From positions 116,956 to 180,955 of the forward strand of contig NZ_KB911597.1 of NCBI RefSeq assembly GCF_000383615.1: a stretch of 64,000 nucleotides of DNA, written 5' to 3'. Origin of the DNA: Streptomyces canus 299MFChir4.1. GTDB lineage: Bacteria > Actinomycetota > Actinomycetes > Streptomycetales > Streptomycetaceae. Shown piece by piece: positions 48,410 to 57,787 of the stretch (the stretch's first letter is position 1; each line of letters opens with the position of its first letter). A program made the position numbers and the translations under genes. The notes beneath the pieces were generated by a model. That model searched no databases and was not told the origin of the DNA. It saw only the letters and a program-made list of their open reading frames with translations.

Positions 48410-48422
48410 CGATCATTGATCG
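48410..48422. promoter_or_regulatory. 13-bp perfect palindrome upstream of the acetyltransferase gene
   Basis: CGATCA-T-TGATCG, 48 bp before the ATG. Possible operator; short palindromes of this sort also arise by chance. Confidence 0.3.
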
Positions 48423-48469
48423 ATCGAACCGGTGGCATCCGGCGCCCCTGTCGGGGACACTGCCGAACC

Positions 48470-49327
48470 ATGCCGATACCACCTCCCACCGGCCCACTTG
48501 TCACTCGCGACACCCTCGCAGGACAACTGCGCGAACTGGGTGTCAGAAGCGGCGAGATCCTGCTCGTGCACTCCTCGCTCAGCTCCCTCGGCTGGGTCTG
48601 CGGAGGCCCGGTCGCGGTGGTCCAGGGACTTCTGGACGCCCTCGGCCCGGACGGCACCCTCGTGGTCCCCGCCCAGACCGGCGACCTCTCGGACCCGGCG
48701 GTGTGGAGCAACCCCCCGGTGCCCGAGGAGTGGTGGGACACGATCCGGGCGACCATGCCCGCGTACGACCCGCTCGTGACGCCCTCGCGCGGGGTCGGCG
48801 TGATCCCGGAGACCGTGCGCACCTGGCCGGGCGCCCTGCGCAGCGCGCACCCGCAGACCTCGTTCGCGGCGATCGGCCCCCGCGCGCGCGACGTGGTGGA
48901 CGGCCACGCTCCCGACTGCCGGCTCGGCGAGCACAGCCCGCTGGCCCGCCTGGAGGCCCTCCACGCGCGCGTACTGCTCCTCGGCGCGGGCTACGACACC
49001 TGCACGAGCTTCCATCTCGCCGAGTACCGCATCCCGGCCCCGCTGGTGAACGTCGGCCGCCCGGGGCCGGACGGGTGGGAGGTGGTGACGGAGGTCTCGA
49101 TCACCTCGGACCGCTTCGACGAACTGGGGTACGACTTCGAGCGGGACCAGGCCGTCGTCGTACGGGGAAAGGTGGGCGCGGCCGAGGTCCGGCTGTTCCC
49201 GGTGGCGGACGCCGTGCGGTACGCGCAGCGGTGGCTGGCGCTGCACCGGTCGCGGGACGACACCCCGAAGAGCGCGCTGGGTGGAGATCCTGCACCCGCC
49301 CGTCTGCGGCCCGGGCGGCGAACCTAG
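48470..49327 (+). CDS. AAC(3) family N-acetyltransferase
   Basis: Antibiotic N-acetyltransferase-fold protein of 285 residues using acetyl-CoA. The N-terminal LLVHSSLSSLGWVCGG (about residues 29-44), TLVVPAQTGDLSDP, YDPLVTPSRGVGVIPE and RSAHPQTSFAAIGP are the family core; the catalytic His is in that HPQTS block. Some relatives inactivate aminoglycosides at the 3-amino group; others act on other amines, so resistance should not be assumed. The ATG at 48470 matches the usual N-terminus. It precedes an ABC exporter by 10 bp. Confidence 0.85.
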   Translation: MPIPPPTGPLVTRDTLAGQLRELGVRSGEILLVHSSLSSLGWVCGGPVAVVQGLLDALGPDGTLVVPAQTGDLSDPAVWSNPPVPEEWWDTIRATMPAYDPLVTPSRGVGVIPETVRTWPGALRSAHPQTSFAAIGPRARDVVDGHAPDCRLGEHSPLARLEALHARVLLLGAGYDTCTSFHLAEYRIPAPLVNVGRPGPDGWEVVTEVSITSDRFDELGYDFERDQAVVVRGKVGAAEVRLFPVADAVRYAQRWLALHRSRDDTPKSALGGDPAPARLRPGRRT

Positions 49328-49337
49328 ACTCGGGCCC

Positions 49338-50261
49338 ATGCGAAGTGAGCCCGTGGTCCAGGTCCACGCCCTGGTGAAGCGGTACGGCACGAAGACCGCC
49401 GTGGACGGCCTCGACCTGGTGACCCGGGCGGGCGTGACCGCCGTACTCGGGCCCAACGGCGCCGGCAAGACGACGACGGTGGAGACCTGCGAGGGATACC
49501 GGAAGCCGGACTCCGGCACGGTACGGGTCCTGGGCCTCGACCCGGTGCGGCAGGCCCGTGAGCTGCACCCGAGGATCGGCGTGATGCTCCAGTCCGGGGG
49601 CGTGTACTCGGGCGCCCGGGCCGACGAGATGCTGCGGCACATGGCGAAACTGCACGCGCACCCGCTCGACGTGGACGCGCTGATCGAGCGCCTGGGTCTG
49701 GAGAGCTGCGGCAGGACGACCTACCGCAGGCTGTCGGGCGGCCAGCAGCAGCGCCTGGCGCTCGCCATGGCCGTCGTGGGCCGTCCGGAACTGGTGTTCC
49801 TGGACGAGCCGACCGCCGGCCTCGACCCGCAGGCCCGCCGCGCGACCTGGGACCTGGTGCGCGACCTGCGCGCGGACGGCGTCTCGGTCGTCCTCACCAC
49901 GCACTACATGGACGAGGCCGAGCAGCTCGCCGACGACGTGGCGATCATCGACGGCGGCCGGGTCATCGCCCAGGGCACCCCCGAGGAGCTGTGCCGGGGC
50001 GGCGCCGAGAACACCCTGCGCTTCATGGGCCGCCCCGGGCTCGACGTGGGCTCCCTGCTCAAGGCGCTCCCGGCGGACTGCTCGGCGGCCGAACTGACCC
50101 CCGGCTCCTACCGGGTCGGGGGCAAGGTCAATCCGCAACTGCTGGCGACGGTGACGTCCTGGTGCGCTCAGCACGGCGTGATGCCGGAGAAGATCTCGGT
50201 GGAACGGCACACCCTGGAAGACGTCTTCCTGGAGCTCACAGGCAAGGAGCTGCGCGCATGA
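49338..50261 (+). CDS. ABC transporter ATP-binding protein (DrrA-like)
   Basis: ATPase of an ABC-2 exporter, 307 residues. Walker A is GPNGAGKT (about 37-44), signature LSGGQQQR (about 135-142), Walker B LVFLDEPTAGLDP, followed by the switch His in LTTHYMDEAEQL. The C-terminal 80 residues after GTPEEL are the regulatory extension seen in DrrA-type proteins. It overlaps the permease gene by 4 nt (ATGA). Confidence 0.9.
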   Translation: MRSEPVVQVHALVKRYGTKTAVDGLDLVTRAGVTAVLGPNGAGKTTTVETCEGYRKPDSGTVRVLGLDPVRQARELHPRIGVMLQSGGVYSGARADEMLRHMAKLHAHPLDVDALIERLGLESCGRTTYRRLSGGQQQRLALAMAVVGRPELVFLDEPTAGLDPQARRATWDLVRDLRADGVSVVLTTHYMDEAEQLADDVAIIDGGRVIAQGTPEELCRGGAENTLRFMGRPGLDVGSLLKALPADCSAAELTPGSYRVGGKVNPQLLATVTSWCAQHGVMPEKISVERHTLEDVFLELTGKELRA

Positions 50262-51028
50262 CGGCCACCGGTCTCTACTCGCCCGAGCCGGGCGCGGCGC
50301 CCCTGGGACGCATGATCGCGACCCAGGCGGTCCTGGAGACGAAGATGCTCCTGCGCAACGGTGAGCAGCTCCTGCTGACGGTGGTGATCCCGACCCTGGT
50401 GCTGGTCCTGTTCAGCTCGGTGGACATCATCGACACGGACGAGGGCAAGGCGGTGGACTTCCTCACCCCCGGCGTCCTGGCCCTCGCGGTCATGTCGACG
50501 GCCTTCACGGGCCAGGCGATCGCGACCGGATTCGAGCGCCGCTACGGCGTCCTGAAGCGCCTGGCCTCCTCCCCGCTCCCCCGCTGGGGCCTGATGACGG
50601 CGAAGACGGCATCGGTCCTGGTGACGGAGATCCTCCAGGTGATCCTCCTGACGGTGATCGCCTTCGCGCTGGGCTGGTCCCCGCACGGCAACCCCTTCGC
50701 CGTCCTGCTGCTCCTGGTCCTCGGCACAGCGGCCTTCTCGGGCCTCGGCCTCCTCATGGCCGGCACCCTGAAGGCAGAGGCCACCCTGGCCGCGGCCAAC
50801 CTGGTCTTCCTGCTGCTCCTGGTCGCCGGCGGCGTGATCGTCCCCCTGTCCAAGTTCCCTGCCGGAGCCCAGGACGTCCTGAGCCTGCTGCCGATCACGG
50901 CCCTGTCGGACGGGCTGCGCGACGTGTTGCAGCACGGGGCCGGGATGCCCTGGGGCGACCTGGGGATCCTGGCGGTGTGGGCCGTGGCCGGTCTGGCCGT
51001 GGCGGGACGCTTCTTCCGCTGGGAGTAG
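50258..51028 (+). CDS. ABC-2 type exporter permease
   Basis: Membrane subunit of 256 residues with six spans, beginning near LLLTVVIPTLVLVLFSSV. AIATGFERRYGVLKRLASSP is the conserved ABC-2 cytoplasmic loop and PLSKFPAGAQDVLSLLPITALSDGLR the late family motif. It pairs with the ATPase upstream. In Streptomyces this unit is commonly found just before ctaA; its substrate (lipid, drug or heme-related) is unknown. Confidence 0.9.
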   Translation: MTATGLYSPEPGAAPLGRMIATQAVLETKMLLRNGEQLLLTVVIPTLVLVLFSSVDIIDTDEGKAVDFLTPGVLALAVMSTAFTGQAIATGFERRYGVLKRLASSPLPRWGLMTAKTASVLVTEILQVILLTVIAFALGWSPHGNPFAVLLLLVLGTAAFSGLGLLMAGTLKAEATLAAANLVFLLLLVAGGVIVPLSKFPAGAQDVLSLLPITALSDGLRDVLQHGAGMPWGDLGILAVWAVAGLAVAGRFFRWE

Positions 51029-51065
51029 GGGCCCTCGTGAACGCGTGCACAAGCGGCCCCCTACG

Positions 51066-52088
51066 ATGGAACGCGTGCCGAACCTGACCCGCGCCGACGC
51101 CGTAGCGGCCGTCCGCAACCCGCTCGCCTTCATCGCCGCACGCTGGACCCCGACTCCCCGGACGGTTCAGCGGGCGGCGCTCTCCGCGCTCGTCATGGCG
51201 GTGGTCATCGTGGTCACCGGCGGGGCGGTGCGGCTGACCGGGTCGGGACTCGGGTGCCCGACCTGGCCCAAGTGCACGGACGACTCGCTGACCGCGACCA
51301 GCGCGATGGGCTTCCACGGTGCCATCGAGTTCGGCAACCGGATGCTCACCTACGTGCTGTGCGCCGCTGTCGGCTGGGCGATCATCACCGCGCGCTCCGA
51401 GAAGCCGTATCGGCGCAGTCTGACCCGGCTGGGCTGGGCGCAGTTCTGGATCGTGATGAGCAACGCGATCCTCGGCGGCATTGTCGTTCTCGTGGGTCTG
51501 AACCCGTACACCGTCGCGGCCCACTTCGTGGCGACGACGGCCCTGATCACGGTCGCCGCGGTGATGTGGCAGCGCACCCGTGAGGGCGACACGGCTCCCC
51601 GCCCGCTGGTCGGCAAGCCGGTGCAGCAGCTGGTGTGGTTCATGGTCGCGGCCGCCGCCCTGCTGATCCTCGTCGGCACGGTCGTGACCGGCGCAGGACC
51701 GCACGCCGGTGACTCCAGCGAGGTCGAGCGGATGCCGCTGGACTGGGAGACGGTGGCCAAGGCGCACGCTGTCCTGGCCTGGATCGTGGTGTCGCTGACC
51801 TTCGCCCTGTGGTTCATCCTCAAGGCGGTCGACGCCCCCAAGGGCCCCCTGCACCGCACCCGCGACCTCTTCCTGGTCCTCCTCTCCCAGGGCGTCATCG
51901 GCTACGTCCAGTACTTCACCGACCTGCCCGAGTTCCTGGTCGGCCTGCACATGCTCGGCTCGGCCCTGGTGTGGATCGGGGTCCTGCGGGTCCTGCTGGC
52001 CCTGCGGGAGCGGTCCGAGGGCGACACGCCCGAGGTACCCGCTCAGTCGTACGCCGCCACCAGCTCGTCCATCGCCGGGCCCAGGTAG
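51066..52088 (+). CDS. ctaA: Heme A synthase (COX15/CtaA family)
   Basis: Membrane enzyme that oxidises the C8 methyl of heme O to make heme A for cytochrome aa3; 340 residues, eight spans in two four-helix halves. Conserved His residues are in FHGAIEFGNRMLTYV, NPYTVAAHFVATTALIT, AKAHAVLAWIVVS and VGLHMLGSALVW. GSGLGCPTWPKC is the characteristic Cys-containing loop after helix 1. The final 46 bases overlap the 3' end of the antisense nucleotidyltransferase remnant. The heme O synthase gene ctaB lies 2.3 kb away on the other strand. Confidence 0.92.
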   Translation: MERVPNLTRADAVAAVRNPLAFIAARWTPTPRTVQRAALSALVMAVVIVVTGGAVRLTGSGLGCPTWPKCTDDSLTATSAMGFHGAIEFGNRMLTYVLCAAVGWAIITARSEKPYRRSLTRLGWAQFWIVMSNAILGGIVVLVGLNPYTVAAHFVATTALITVAAVMWQRTREGDTAPRPLVGKPVQQLVWFMVAAAALLILVGTVVTGAGPHAGDSSEVERMPLDWETVAKAHAVLAWIVVSLTFALWFILKAVDAPKGPLHRTRDLFLVLLSQGVIGYVQYFTDLPEFLVGLHMLGSALVWIGVLRVLLALRERSEGDTPEVPAQSYAATSSSIAGPR

Positions 52089-52749
52089 CCGCGGGTCGCT
52101 TCGCGATGCCGGGGCCGGATCGCCGTAGCGGCGGCGCCGGATGTCCTCGACGACCTCCACGGGCGCCCCGAACCGCGGCAGCAGTTCCAGTGCCTCGCGC
52201 TTCGAGATCAGCCGACCCTCGCGCAGGGTCACGCTCGCGGGGGCGAAGGTCAGCAGTCCGAGGTCGACCCACACGTCCCGGGTCCACAGTCCGGCGTTGT
52301 CGAGGGCCAGCCGCCAGAAGTCACGCTGGTCGCGGACCACGTACTCGGCGAGTTCCCGGTCCGACACCGGCGCCAGCAGTTCCGCGGGCGGCTTCCCGTC
52401 CAGCACCCGCCCGAAGGCGTGCAGTTCGCGCCGGGTCACCCGGGAGACCGGCCGCGTGAACAGCTCCTCGTGGGCCCAGGTGAGGTGGCGGCGGCCCGGA
52501 TCGGCCGCAGGCGTCAGGTAGGTGCAGTGCAGCTGCCGGGACAGCGGCTCGGCCCGCAGCCGCGCGTGCAGCTTCGCCAGCCGCCACACCGTACGGGGGC
52601 GTGACGGAGGGGAGAACGGCGATCAGGTCCAGGTCGCTGCGGCCCTCCTGGTAGTCGCCGCCGGCCAGCGAGCCGTGGGCCCAGACCGCGACGGGGCCGA
52701 GCGGGGCCAGGTCAGCGAGGAAGCGGTCCAGTAAGCCGTCGGTCCGCAT
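52043..52749 (-). pseudogene. Nucleotidyltransferase-domain protein broken by two frameshifts
   Basis: The frame from the ATG at 52749 gives VAVWAHGSLAGGDYQEGRSD, then LDLIAVLPSVTP, the nucleotidyltransferase G-S-x10-D-x-D site of kanamycin/streptomycin-adenylyltransferase-like proteins. At a run of five C on the minus strand (52593-52597) the frame shifts, and the next frame continues TVWRLAKLHARLRAEPLSRQ to RRRRYGDPAP. Near 52104-52108 it shifts again and ends REATRGYLGPAMDELVAAYD at 52043. Joined, the product would be about 235 residues. Either the gene is decayed or the sequence has two errors. Confidence 0.8.
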
Positions 52750-52771
52750 GGACCCATCCTGTACAGGCAGG

Positions 52772-53878
52772 TCACTCCAGCCCGTACACCCTGCGTGCGT
52801 TCCCCGCCGCGATCAGTCCCGCCACCCGCTGCGCGTCCGCCAGCGACCAGGCCCCCTCGGTGACCCAGCCGCCGAGCACCCGGGCCAGCGCCTCGCGGAA
52901 CAGCCGGGCGCCCACCACATGCAGTTCGGGCAGGCTGTGGGCCCCGCTGGAGAAGACGATCTTGCCGAAGGGGGCCAGTTCCAGGATCTCCGCGAGGACG
53001 GTCGCCGCGCGGGCCCCGGTGCGGACGAGGGCGGCACCGGAGTCGGCGTAGACGTGCGGGAAGACACCGGCGAGATGGGCCGCGTGCCGGTGGTAGGGGT
53101 AGCTGTGCAGCAGGACGAGGTCGGTGCCGAGACCCGCGGTGGCCCGAACGAAGTCGGTGAGCAGGACGGGGTCCGTGCGGTCGATGCGCAGGCCCGGCTC
53201 GCCGAACCCGGCGTGCAGTTGCAGGGGCAGGCCCGAGGCGGCCGCGATCCACAGCAGGTGCCGCAGGAGAACGGGGTCGCACAGTTCGCCGCCCACCCGG
53301 CGGGCCGCCAGCCACCGGCCCGCCGCGCCCCGCACCTCTCCGGGCCCCGGCGGCTCGGGCGCGAGCGCGAGTCCGTGCCGTACGCCCGCCACCGAGGTGA
53401 AGGCGACCGCGCTCGCGGCGGCTCCGTGCACCGACTCGGCGAGGTTGGCGAGGAAGGACTCGACGGTGCCCGAGGTGTCGGCGACCTGTTCGGCGAGGAG
53501 TTCGAGGCGCACGATCTCGCGGGCCTCGGCGTCCGCGGCGGTGGCCAGCTCGGTGGGCCCTGTGAGGTCGCCGGGCAGTCCGGTGTCGACCAGGTAGGTC
53601 GTGATCCCGCTGCCCCGCAGCAGCCTGCGGCCCGCTTCCAGTACGCCCAGTTCCCGGCGCCGGGCCAGATAGCGGGCGGGCGGACAGTGCGGTTCCAGGC
53701 CGAGCAGGGGCGGGCACCAGCGCCGTACGGCGAAACCCGTCTGGGTGTCGAACAGCGTGGTCCCCGGGGCGGGCGGGCCCTCGGTGCGGGCCAGCTGGGT
53801 CTCGAAGGTGCCGAGACCCAGCTCCGTCCTCAGTACGCCGTGGCAGTACTGGTCCACGAGGGACGGCGTTTCGATCAT
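52772..53878 (-). CDS. Amidohydrolase family protein (glutamine synthetase-associated type)
   Basis: TIM-barrel metal hydrolase of 368 residues, of the amidohydrolase_2 group related to the N-terminal half of FluG. Features are SLVDQYCHGVL at the N-terminus (replacing the usual first HxH), LPLQLHAGFGEPGLRIDRTD (metal His), DLVLLHSYPYHRHAAHLAGV, and VYADSGA, then KIVFSSGAHSLPE. Members cluster with glutamine-synthetase-like genes and may act on gamma-glutamyl amines; no such gene is adjacent here, so substrate is open. Confidence 0.82.
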   Translation of the reverse strand: MIETPSLVDQYCHGVLRTELGLGTFETQLARTEGPPAPGTTLFDTQTGFAVRRWCPPLLGLEPHCPPARYLARRRELGVLEAGRRLLRGSGITTYLVDTGLPGDLTGPTELATAADAEAREIVRLELLAEQVADTSGTVESFLANLAESVHGAAASAVAFTSVAGVRHGLALAPEPPGPGEVRGAAGRWLAARRVGGELCDPVLLRHLLWIAAASGLPLQLHAGFGEPGLRIDRTDPVLLTDFVRATAGLGTDLVLLHSYPYHRHAAHLAGVFPHVYADSGAALVRTGARAATVLAEILELAPFGKIVFSSGAHSLPELHVVGARLFREALARVLGGWVTEGAWSLADAQRVAGLIAAGNARRVYGLE

Positions 53879-53981
53879 CCGGGCTCCCCGTGCTTGGACC
53901 GTGTCGCTCTAACAGGTCCTAACGGGTGAACCGGGCATCAGGTGTTGGTGTCGCCCACTCCGGGTGAAAGGTCGAGGGATC

Positions 53982-54314
53982 TCAGCCGTTCGAGGGACCG
54001 CCGACCTGGATGCCCGCCATCCGGCTCCACTCGTACGGCCCCGTCCTCACCTTGGCGGCGAACTCGCCGTCGAACTCCTCGTGAACGGTGATGCCGGACT
54101 TCTCGACGGCCTGCTGGGCCAGCTCGTGCGAGGGGGCTACCAGGTCGCCCCAGTCGCCGTCCTCGCCGACGAGGACGATCCGGGTGCCGCGCTCGCCGAT
54201 GTGGGCCAGCTGGCCCTCGGCGCCGCCGTGCTTCTTGGAGAAGGCGCTGATCTGCTTGGCGAGCCGGGCGACCTTGCGCGCGGCCTTCGCGTCAACCTGC
54301 TGCGTGTCTGCCAT
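53982..54314 (-). CDS. Conserved actinobacterial hypothetical protein
   Basis: Protein of 110 residues starting MADTQQVDAKAARKVARLAK. It has a basic N-terminal helix and a mixed alpha/beta C-terminus with RIVLVGEDGDWGDLVAPSHE and WSRMAGIQVGG. No domain I can name; no membrane span. It lies 44 bp downstream of ctaB in the same direction and may be co-transcribed with it. Confidence 0.75.
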   Translation of the reverse strand: MADTQQVDAKAARKVARLAKQISAFSKKHGGAEGQLAHIGERGTRIVLVGEDGDWGDLVAPSHELAQQAVEKSGITVHEEFDGEFAAKVRTGPYEWSRMAGIQVGGPSNG

Positions 54315-54358
54315 GACCAGGATGCTACCGACGAGTAGAGGGGGCGGCCACGTGACCC

Positions 54359-55306
54359 TTACCTCAGGAAGGGGTCGACCGCCACCGCGAGGAAGAGGAT
54401 CGACACATAGGTGATCGACCAGTGGAACAGCCGCATCTCCTTGAGCTTCGTGCCCGTCACCTCGGCCTTGGCCCGGTTCTGGAGGCCGTGTGCCTCCCAC
54501 AGCCAGAAGCCGCCCGCGAGCAGCGCGACCGCCGTGTAGAACCAGCCGGTGTAGCCGAGGGGCGTCAGCAGCAGCGAGACCGCGACCATCACCCAGCTGT
54601 AGATGACGATCTGCTTGGCGACCACCTTGTTGGAGGCGACCACCGGCAGCATCGGCACGCCCACGCGCGCGTAGTCCTCGCGCACCTTCATGGACAGCGG
54701 CCAGTAGTGCGGCGGCGTCCAGAAGAACATGACGAGGAAGAGGACGAGCGGCGCCCACGACATGGAGTTCGTGACCGACGACCAGCCGATCAGGACCGGC
54801 AGGCAGCCGGCGATGCCGCCCCACACGATGTTCTGCGAGGTGCGGCGCTTGAGGATCATCGTGTAGACGACGACGTAGAAGAGGAGCGCGCCGAGGGAGA
54901 GCCAGGCGCTCAGCCAGTTGACGGTGAGGCCGAACAGCAGCGTCGAGACGACCGCCAGCGTGATGCCGAAGGCCAGGCACTCACGCGGCGACACCATGCC
55001 GGTGACCAGCGGACGCTGCGAGGTGCGGTCCATGAGCGCGTCGATGTCGCGGTCGATGTACATGTTGAGCGCGTTGGCGCCGCCCGCCGACAGGTAGCCG
55101 CCCAGGCAGGTGAGCAGCACCAGCTTCAGGTCCGGCACGCCCTGCTGGGCGAGGAACATCACCGGAACGGTGGTGATGAGCAGCAGCTCGATGATCCGAG
55201 GCTTGGTCAGAGCTACGAACGCCTTGACACGGGCCCCGAACGGCCGGTGGCTCGGGCTCTGGCTCGCACCGAGCACCCCCGCTGGACGGGATTCGACGGC
55301 CGTCAC
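54359..55306 (-). CDS. ctaB: Protoheme IX farnesyltransferase (heme O synthase)
   Basis: Membrane prenyltransferase that adds farnesyl to heme B to form heme O, the step before CtaA; 315 residues. It has eight to nine spans in the UbiA fold. The first Asp-rich motif is NALNMYIDRDIDALMDRT, with the second conserved loop in MFFWTPPHYWPLSMKVREDY. The GTG at 55306 has GGGG at a suitable distance and gives the usual N-terminus; the frame stays open further upstream. It is divergent from tkt. Confidence 0.92.
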   Translation of the reverse strand: MTAVESRPAGVLGASQSPSHRPFGARVKAFVALTKPRIIELLLITTVPVMFLAQQGVPDLKLVLLTCLGGYLSAGGANALNMYIDRDIDALMDRTSQRPLVTGMVSPRECLAFGITLAVVSTLLFGLTVNWLSAWLSLGALLFYVVVYTMILKRRTSQNIVWGGIAGCLPVLIGWSSVTNSMSWAPLVLFLVMFFWTPPHYWPLSMKVREDYARVGVPMLPVVASNKVVAKQIVIYSWVMVAVSLLLTPLGYTGWFYTAVALLAGGFWLWEAHGLQNRAKAEVTGTKLKEMRLFHWSITYVSILFLAVAVDPFLR

Positions 55307-55666
55307 GCACACCCCTACAGAGACATCCCAGCAAGCCTCAGCCGTGTGAAGTCCCGGTAAAGGCTCGCGCGTACCACGCCACTGTAGACGTTGCCCATAC
55401 CCCGGCATTCGCGGGGGTCGGGTCGTGTCCGAGGACGCCCCCGGAAGAGCTCGGTCCCACTCGGTTGAGCACTCGGACGAGCGGCTGCGTATTCAGTTGC
55501 CAAGTGCGGTTCGGGCCAGTCGGGAGGCGGATGTCCGCGCGGCCCGGCAGTCTGGAATGACTCGAAAAAACGCACGTACTTGCGGGGGTAGGCTCGACAA
55601 CGGCCGGGCGTCCCGTGCACCGGCATTTCGACATGCGTGACATGTGGAGAGGAGCCCTGACCCAGG
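55307..55666. other. Divergent intergenic region between ctaB and tkt
   Basis: 360 bp carrying promoters for both directions. I could not pick out a confident -35/-10 pair, a repeat or a short gene. The tkt GTG has GAGGAG 13 bp upstream. Confidence 0.5.
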
Positions 55667-57754
55667 GTGAGCACCAAGCCGACCACCACAGACCTCGAGT
55701 GGACCGAGTTGGACCAGCGGGCCGTCGACACCGCCCGCGTCCTGGCCGCCGACGCCGTACAGAAGGTCGGCAACGGCCATCCCGGTACGGCGATGAGCCT
55801 GGCTCCCGCCGCCTACACCCTCTTCCAGAAGGTGATGCGGCACGACCCGGCCGACCCCGACTGGGTCGGGCGCGACCGCTTCGTGCTGTCCGCCGGCCAC
55901 TCGTCCCTGACCCTCTACACCCAGCTGTACCTGGCCGGTTTCGGCCTGGAGCTGGACGACCTCAAGTCCTTCCGCACCTGGGGCTCGAAGACCCCGGGCC
56001 ACCCGGAGTACGGCCACACCAAGGGCGTGGAGACCACCACCGGCCCGCTCGGCCAGGGTGTCGCCAACGCAGTCGGCATGGCGATGGCCGCCCGCTACGA
56101 GCGCGGTCTGTTCGACCCGGAGGCCCCGCAGGGCGAGTCCCCGTTCGACCACTTCATCTTCGCCATCGCCGGTGACGGCTGCCTCCAGGAGGGCATCTCC
56201 GCCGAGGCGTCCTCGATGGCCGGCCACCAGAAGCTCGGCAATCTGATCCTGCTGTGGGACGACAACCACATCTCGATCGAGGGCGACACCGAGACGGCCG
56301 TCTCCGAGGACACCCCCAAGCGGTACGAGGCGTACGGCTGGCATGTGCAGCGTGTCGAGCCCCAGGCCAACGGCGACCTCGACCCGGTCGCGATCTTCGA
56401 GGCGATCCAGAAGGCCAAGGCGGTCACCGACCGGCCGTCCTTCATCGCGATGCGCTCGATCATCGCCTGGCCCGCCCCGAACGCCCAGAACACCGAGGCC
56501 GCCCACGGCTCGGCGCTCGGCGACGACGAGGTCGCGGCCACCAAGCGGGTGCTGGGCTTCGACCCGGAGCAGTCCTTCGAGGTGTCCGACGAGGTCATCA
56601 ACCACACCCGGCAGGCGCTGGAGCGCGGCCGTCAGGCGAAGGCCGAGTGGGAGAAGTCCTTCCAGGAGTGGCGGAACAACAACCCCGAGCGCGCGGCCGA
56701 GTTCGACCGCATCGCCGCGGGTGAGCTGCCCAAGGACTGGGAGTCGGCGATCCCGGTCTTCGAGCCGGGCAAGGGTGTCGCGACCCGTGCCGCCTCCGGC
56801 AAGGTCCTCCAGACCCTCGGCGCCGTGATCCCCGAGCTGTGGGGCGGCTCCGCCGACCTCGCGGGCTCGAACAACACGACGATCGACAAGAACAGCTCCT
56901 TCCTCCCGGCGGACAACCCGCTGCCGGAGGCGGACCCGTACGGCCGCACGATCCACTTCGGCATCCGCGAGCACTCCATGGCCGCGGAGATGAACGGCAT
57001 CGCGCTGCACGGCAACACCCGCATTTACGGCGGTACGTTCCTCGTCTTCTCCGACTACATGCGCAACGCCGTCCGGCTCTCGGCGTTGATGCACCTGCCG
57101 GTGACGTACGTGTGGACGCACGACTCCATCGGTCTGGGCGAGGACGGCCCGACCCACCAGCCGGTCGAGCACCTGGCCTCGCTGCGCGCGATCCCCGGTC
57201 TGAACGTGGTCCGCCCGGCGGACGCCAACGAGACCGCGATCGCCTGGCGCGAGATCCTGCGGCGCTGGACCAAGGAGTTCGGCAAGGGCGCCCCGCACGG
57301 TCTGGCGCTGACCCGTCAGGGCGTGCCGACGTACGAGGGCAACGAGGACGCCGTCAAGGGCGGTTACGTCCTGTTCGAGGCGTCGAACGGCTCTCCCGAG
57401 GTGATCCTCATCGCCACCGGTTCCGAGGTGCACGTCGCCGTCGACGCGCGCGAGCGGCTCGAAGCCGACGGTGTGCCCACGCGCGTCGTCTCCATGCCGT
57501 GCGTGGAGTGGTTCGAGCAGCAGGACCAGGGGTACCGGGACAGCGTCCTGCCCCCGTCCGTGAGGGCCCGTGTCGCGGTCGAGGCGGGGATCGGTCTCAC
57601 CTGGCACAAGTACGTGGGGGACGCCGGTCGCATCGTTTCCCTGGAGCACTTCGGTGCTTCCGCGGACGGCAAGCTCCTCTTCCAGGAGTTCGGCTTCACT
57701 GGCGAGAACGTGGCCGCCAAGGCGCGGGAATCTCTCGCCGCCGCCCAGCGCTGA
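55667..57754 (+). CDS. tkt: Transketolase
   Basis: TPP enzyme of the non-oxidative pentose-phosphate pathway; 695 residues, full length. The N-terminal His region is GNGHPGTAMSL and the TPP/Mg motif is GDGCLQEG to LLWDDNHIS. The catalytic Glu of the second domain is in FGIREHSMAAEMNG, followed by HDSIGLGEDGPTHQPVEHL. The GTG start at 55667 gives a typical N-terminus (LEWTELDQRAVDTARVLA). It is first in the tkt-tal-zwf-opcA-pgl operon. A dimer in the cytoplasm. Confidence 0.95.
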   Translation: MSTKPTTTDLEWTELDQRAVDTARVLAADAVQKVGNGHPGTAMSLAPAAYTLFQKVMRHDPADPDWVGRDRFVLSAGHSSLTLYTQLYLAGFGLELDDLKSFRTWGSKTPGHPEYGHTKGVETTTGPLGQGVANAVGMAMAARYERGLFDPEAPQGESPFDHFIFAIAGDGCLQEGISAEASSMAGHQKLGNLILLWDDNHISIEGDTETAVSEDTPKRYEAYGWHVQRVEPQANGDLDPVAIFEAIQKAKAVTDRPSFIAMRSIIAWPAPNAQNTEAAHGSALGDDEVAATKRVLGFDPEQSFEVSDEVINHTRQALERGRQAKAEWEKSFQEWRNNNPERAAEFDRIAAGELPKDWESAIPVFEPGKGVATRAASGKVLQTLGAVIPELWGGSADLAGSNNTTIDKNSSFLPADNPLPEADPYGRTIHFGIREHSMAAEMNGIALHGNTRIYGGTFLVFSDYMRNAVRLSALMHLPVTYVWTHDSIGLGEDGPTHQPVEHLASLRAIPGLNVVRPADANETAIAWREILRRWTKEFGKGAPHGLALTRQGVPTYEGNEDAVKGGYVLFEASNGSPEVILIATGSEVHVAVDARERLEADGVPTRVVSMPCVEWFEQQDQGYRDSVLPPSVRARVAVEAGIGLTWHKYVGDAGRIVSLEHFGASADGKLLFQEFGFTGENVAAKARESLAAAQR

Positions 57755-57787
57755 CGCTCACATACGACACGTAGGAGATGTAATTCC

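Noticed and set aside
48470..49327. Aminoglycoside resistance gene
   Set aside because: The fold is right, but sequence alone cannot show aminoglycoside activity and many relatives act on other amines.
55550..55600. SigR-type promoter (GGAAT) before tkt
   Set aside because: The GTT element is not found at the required distance.
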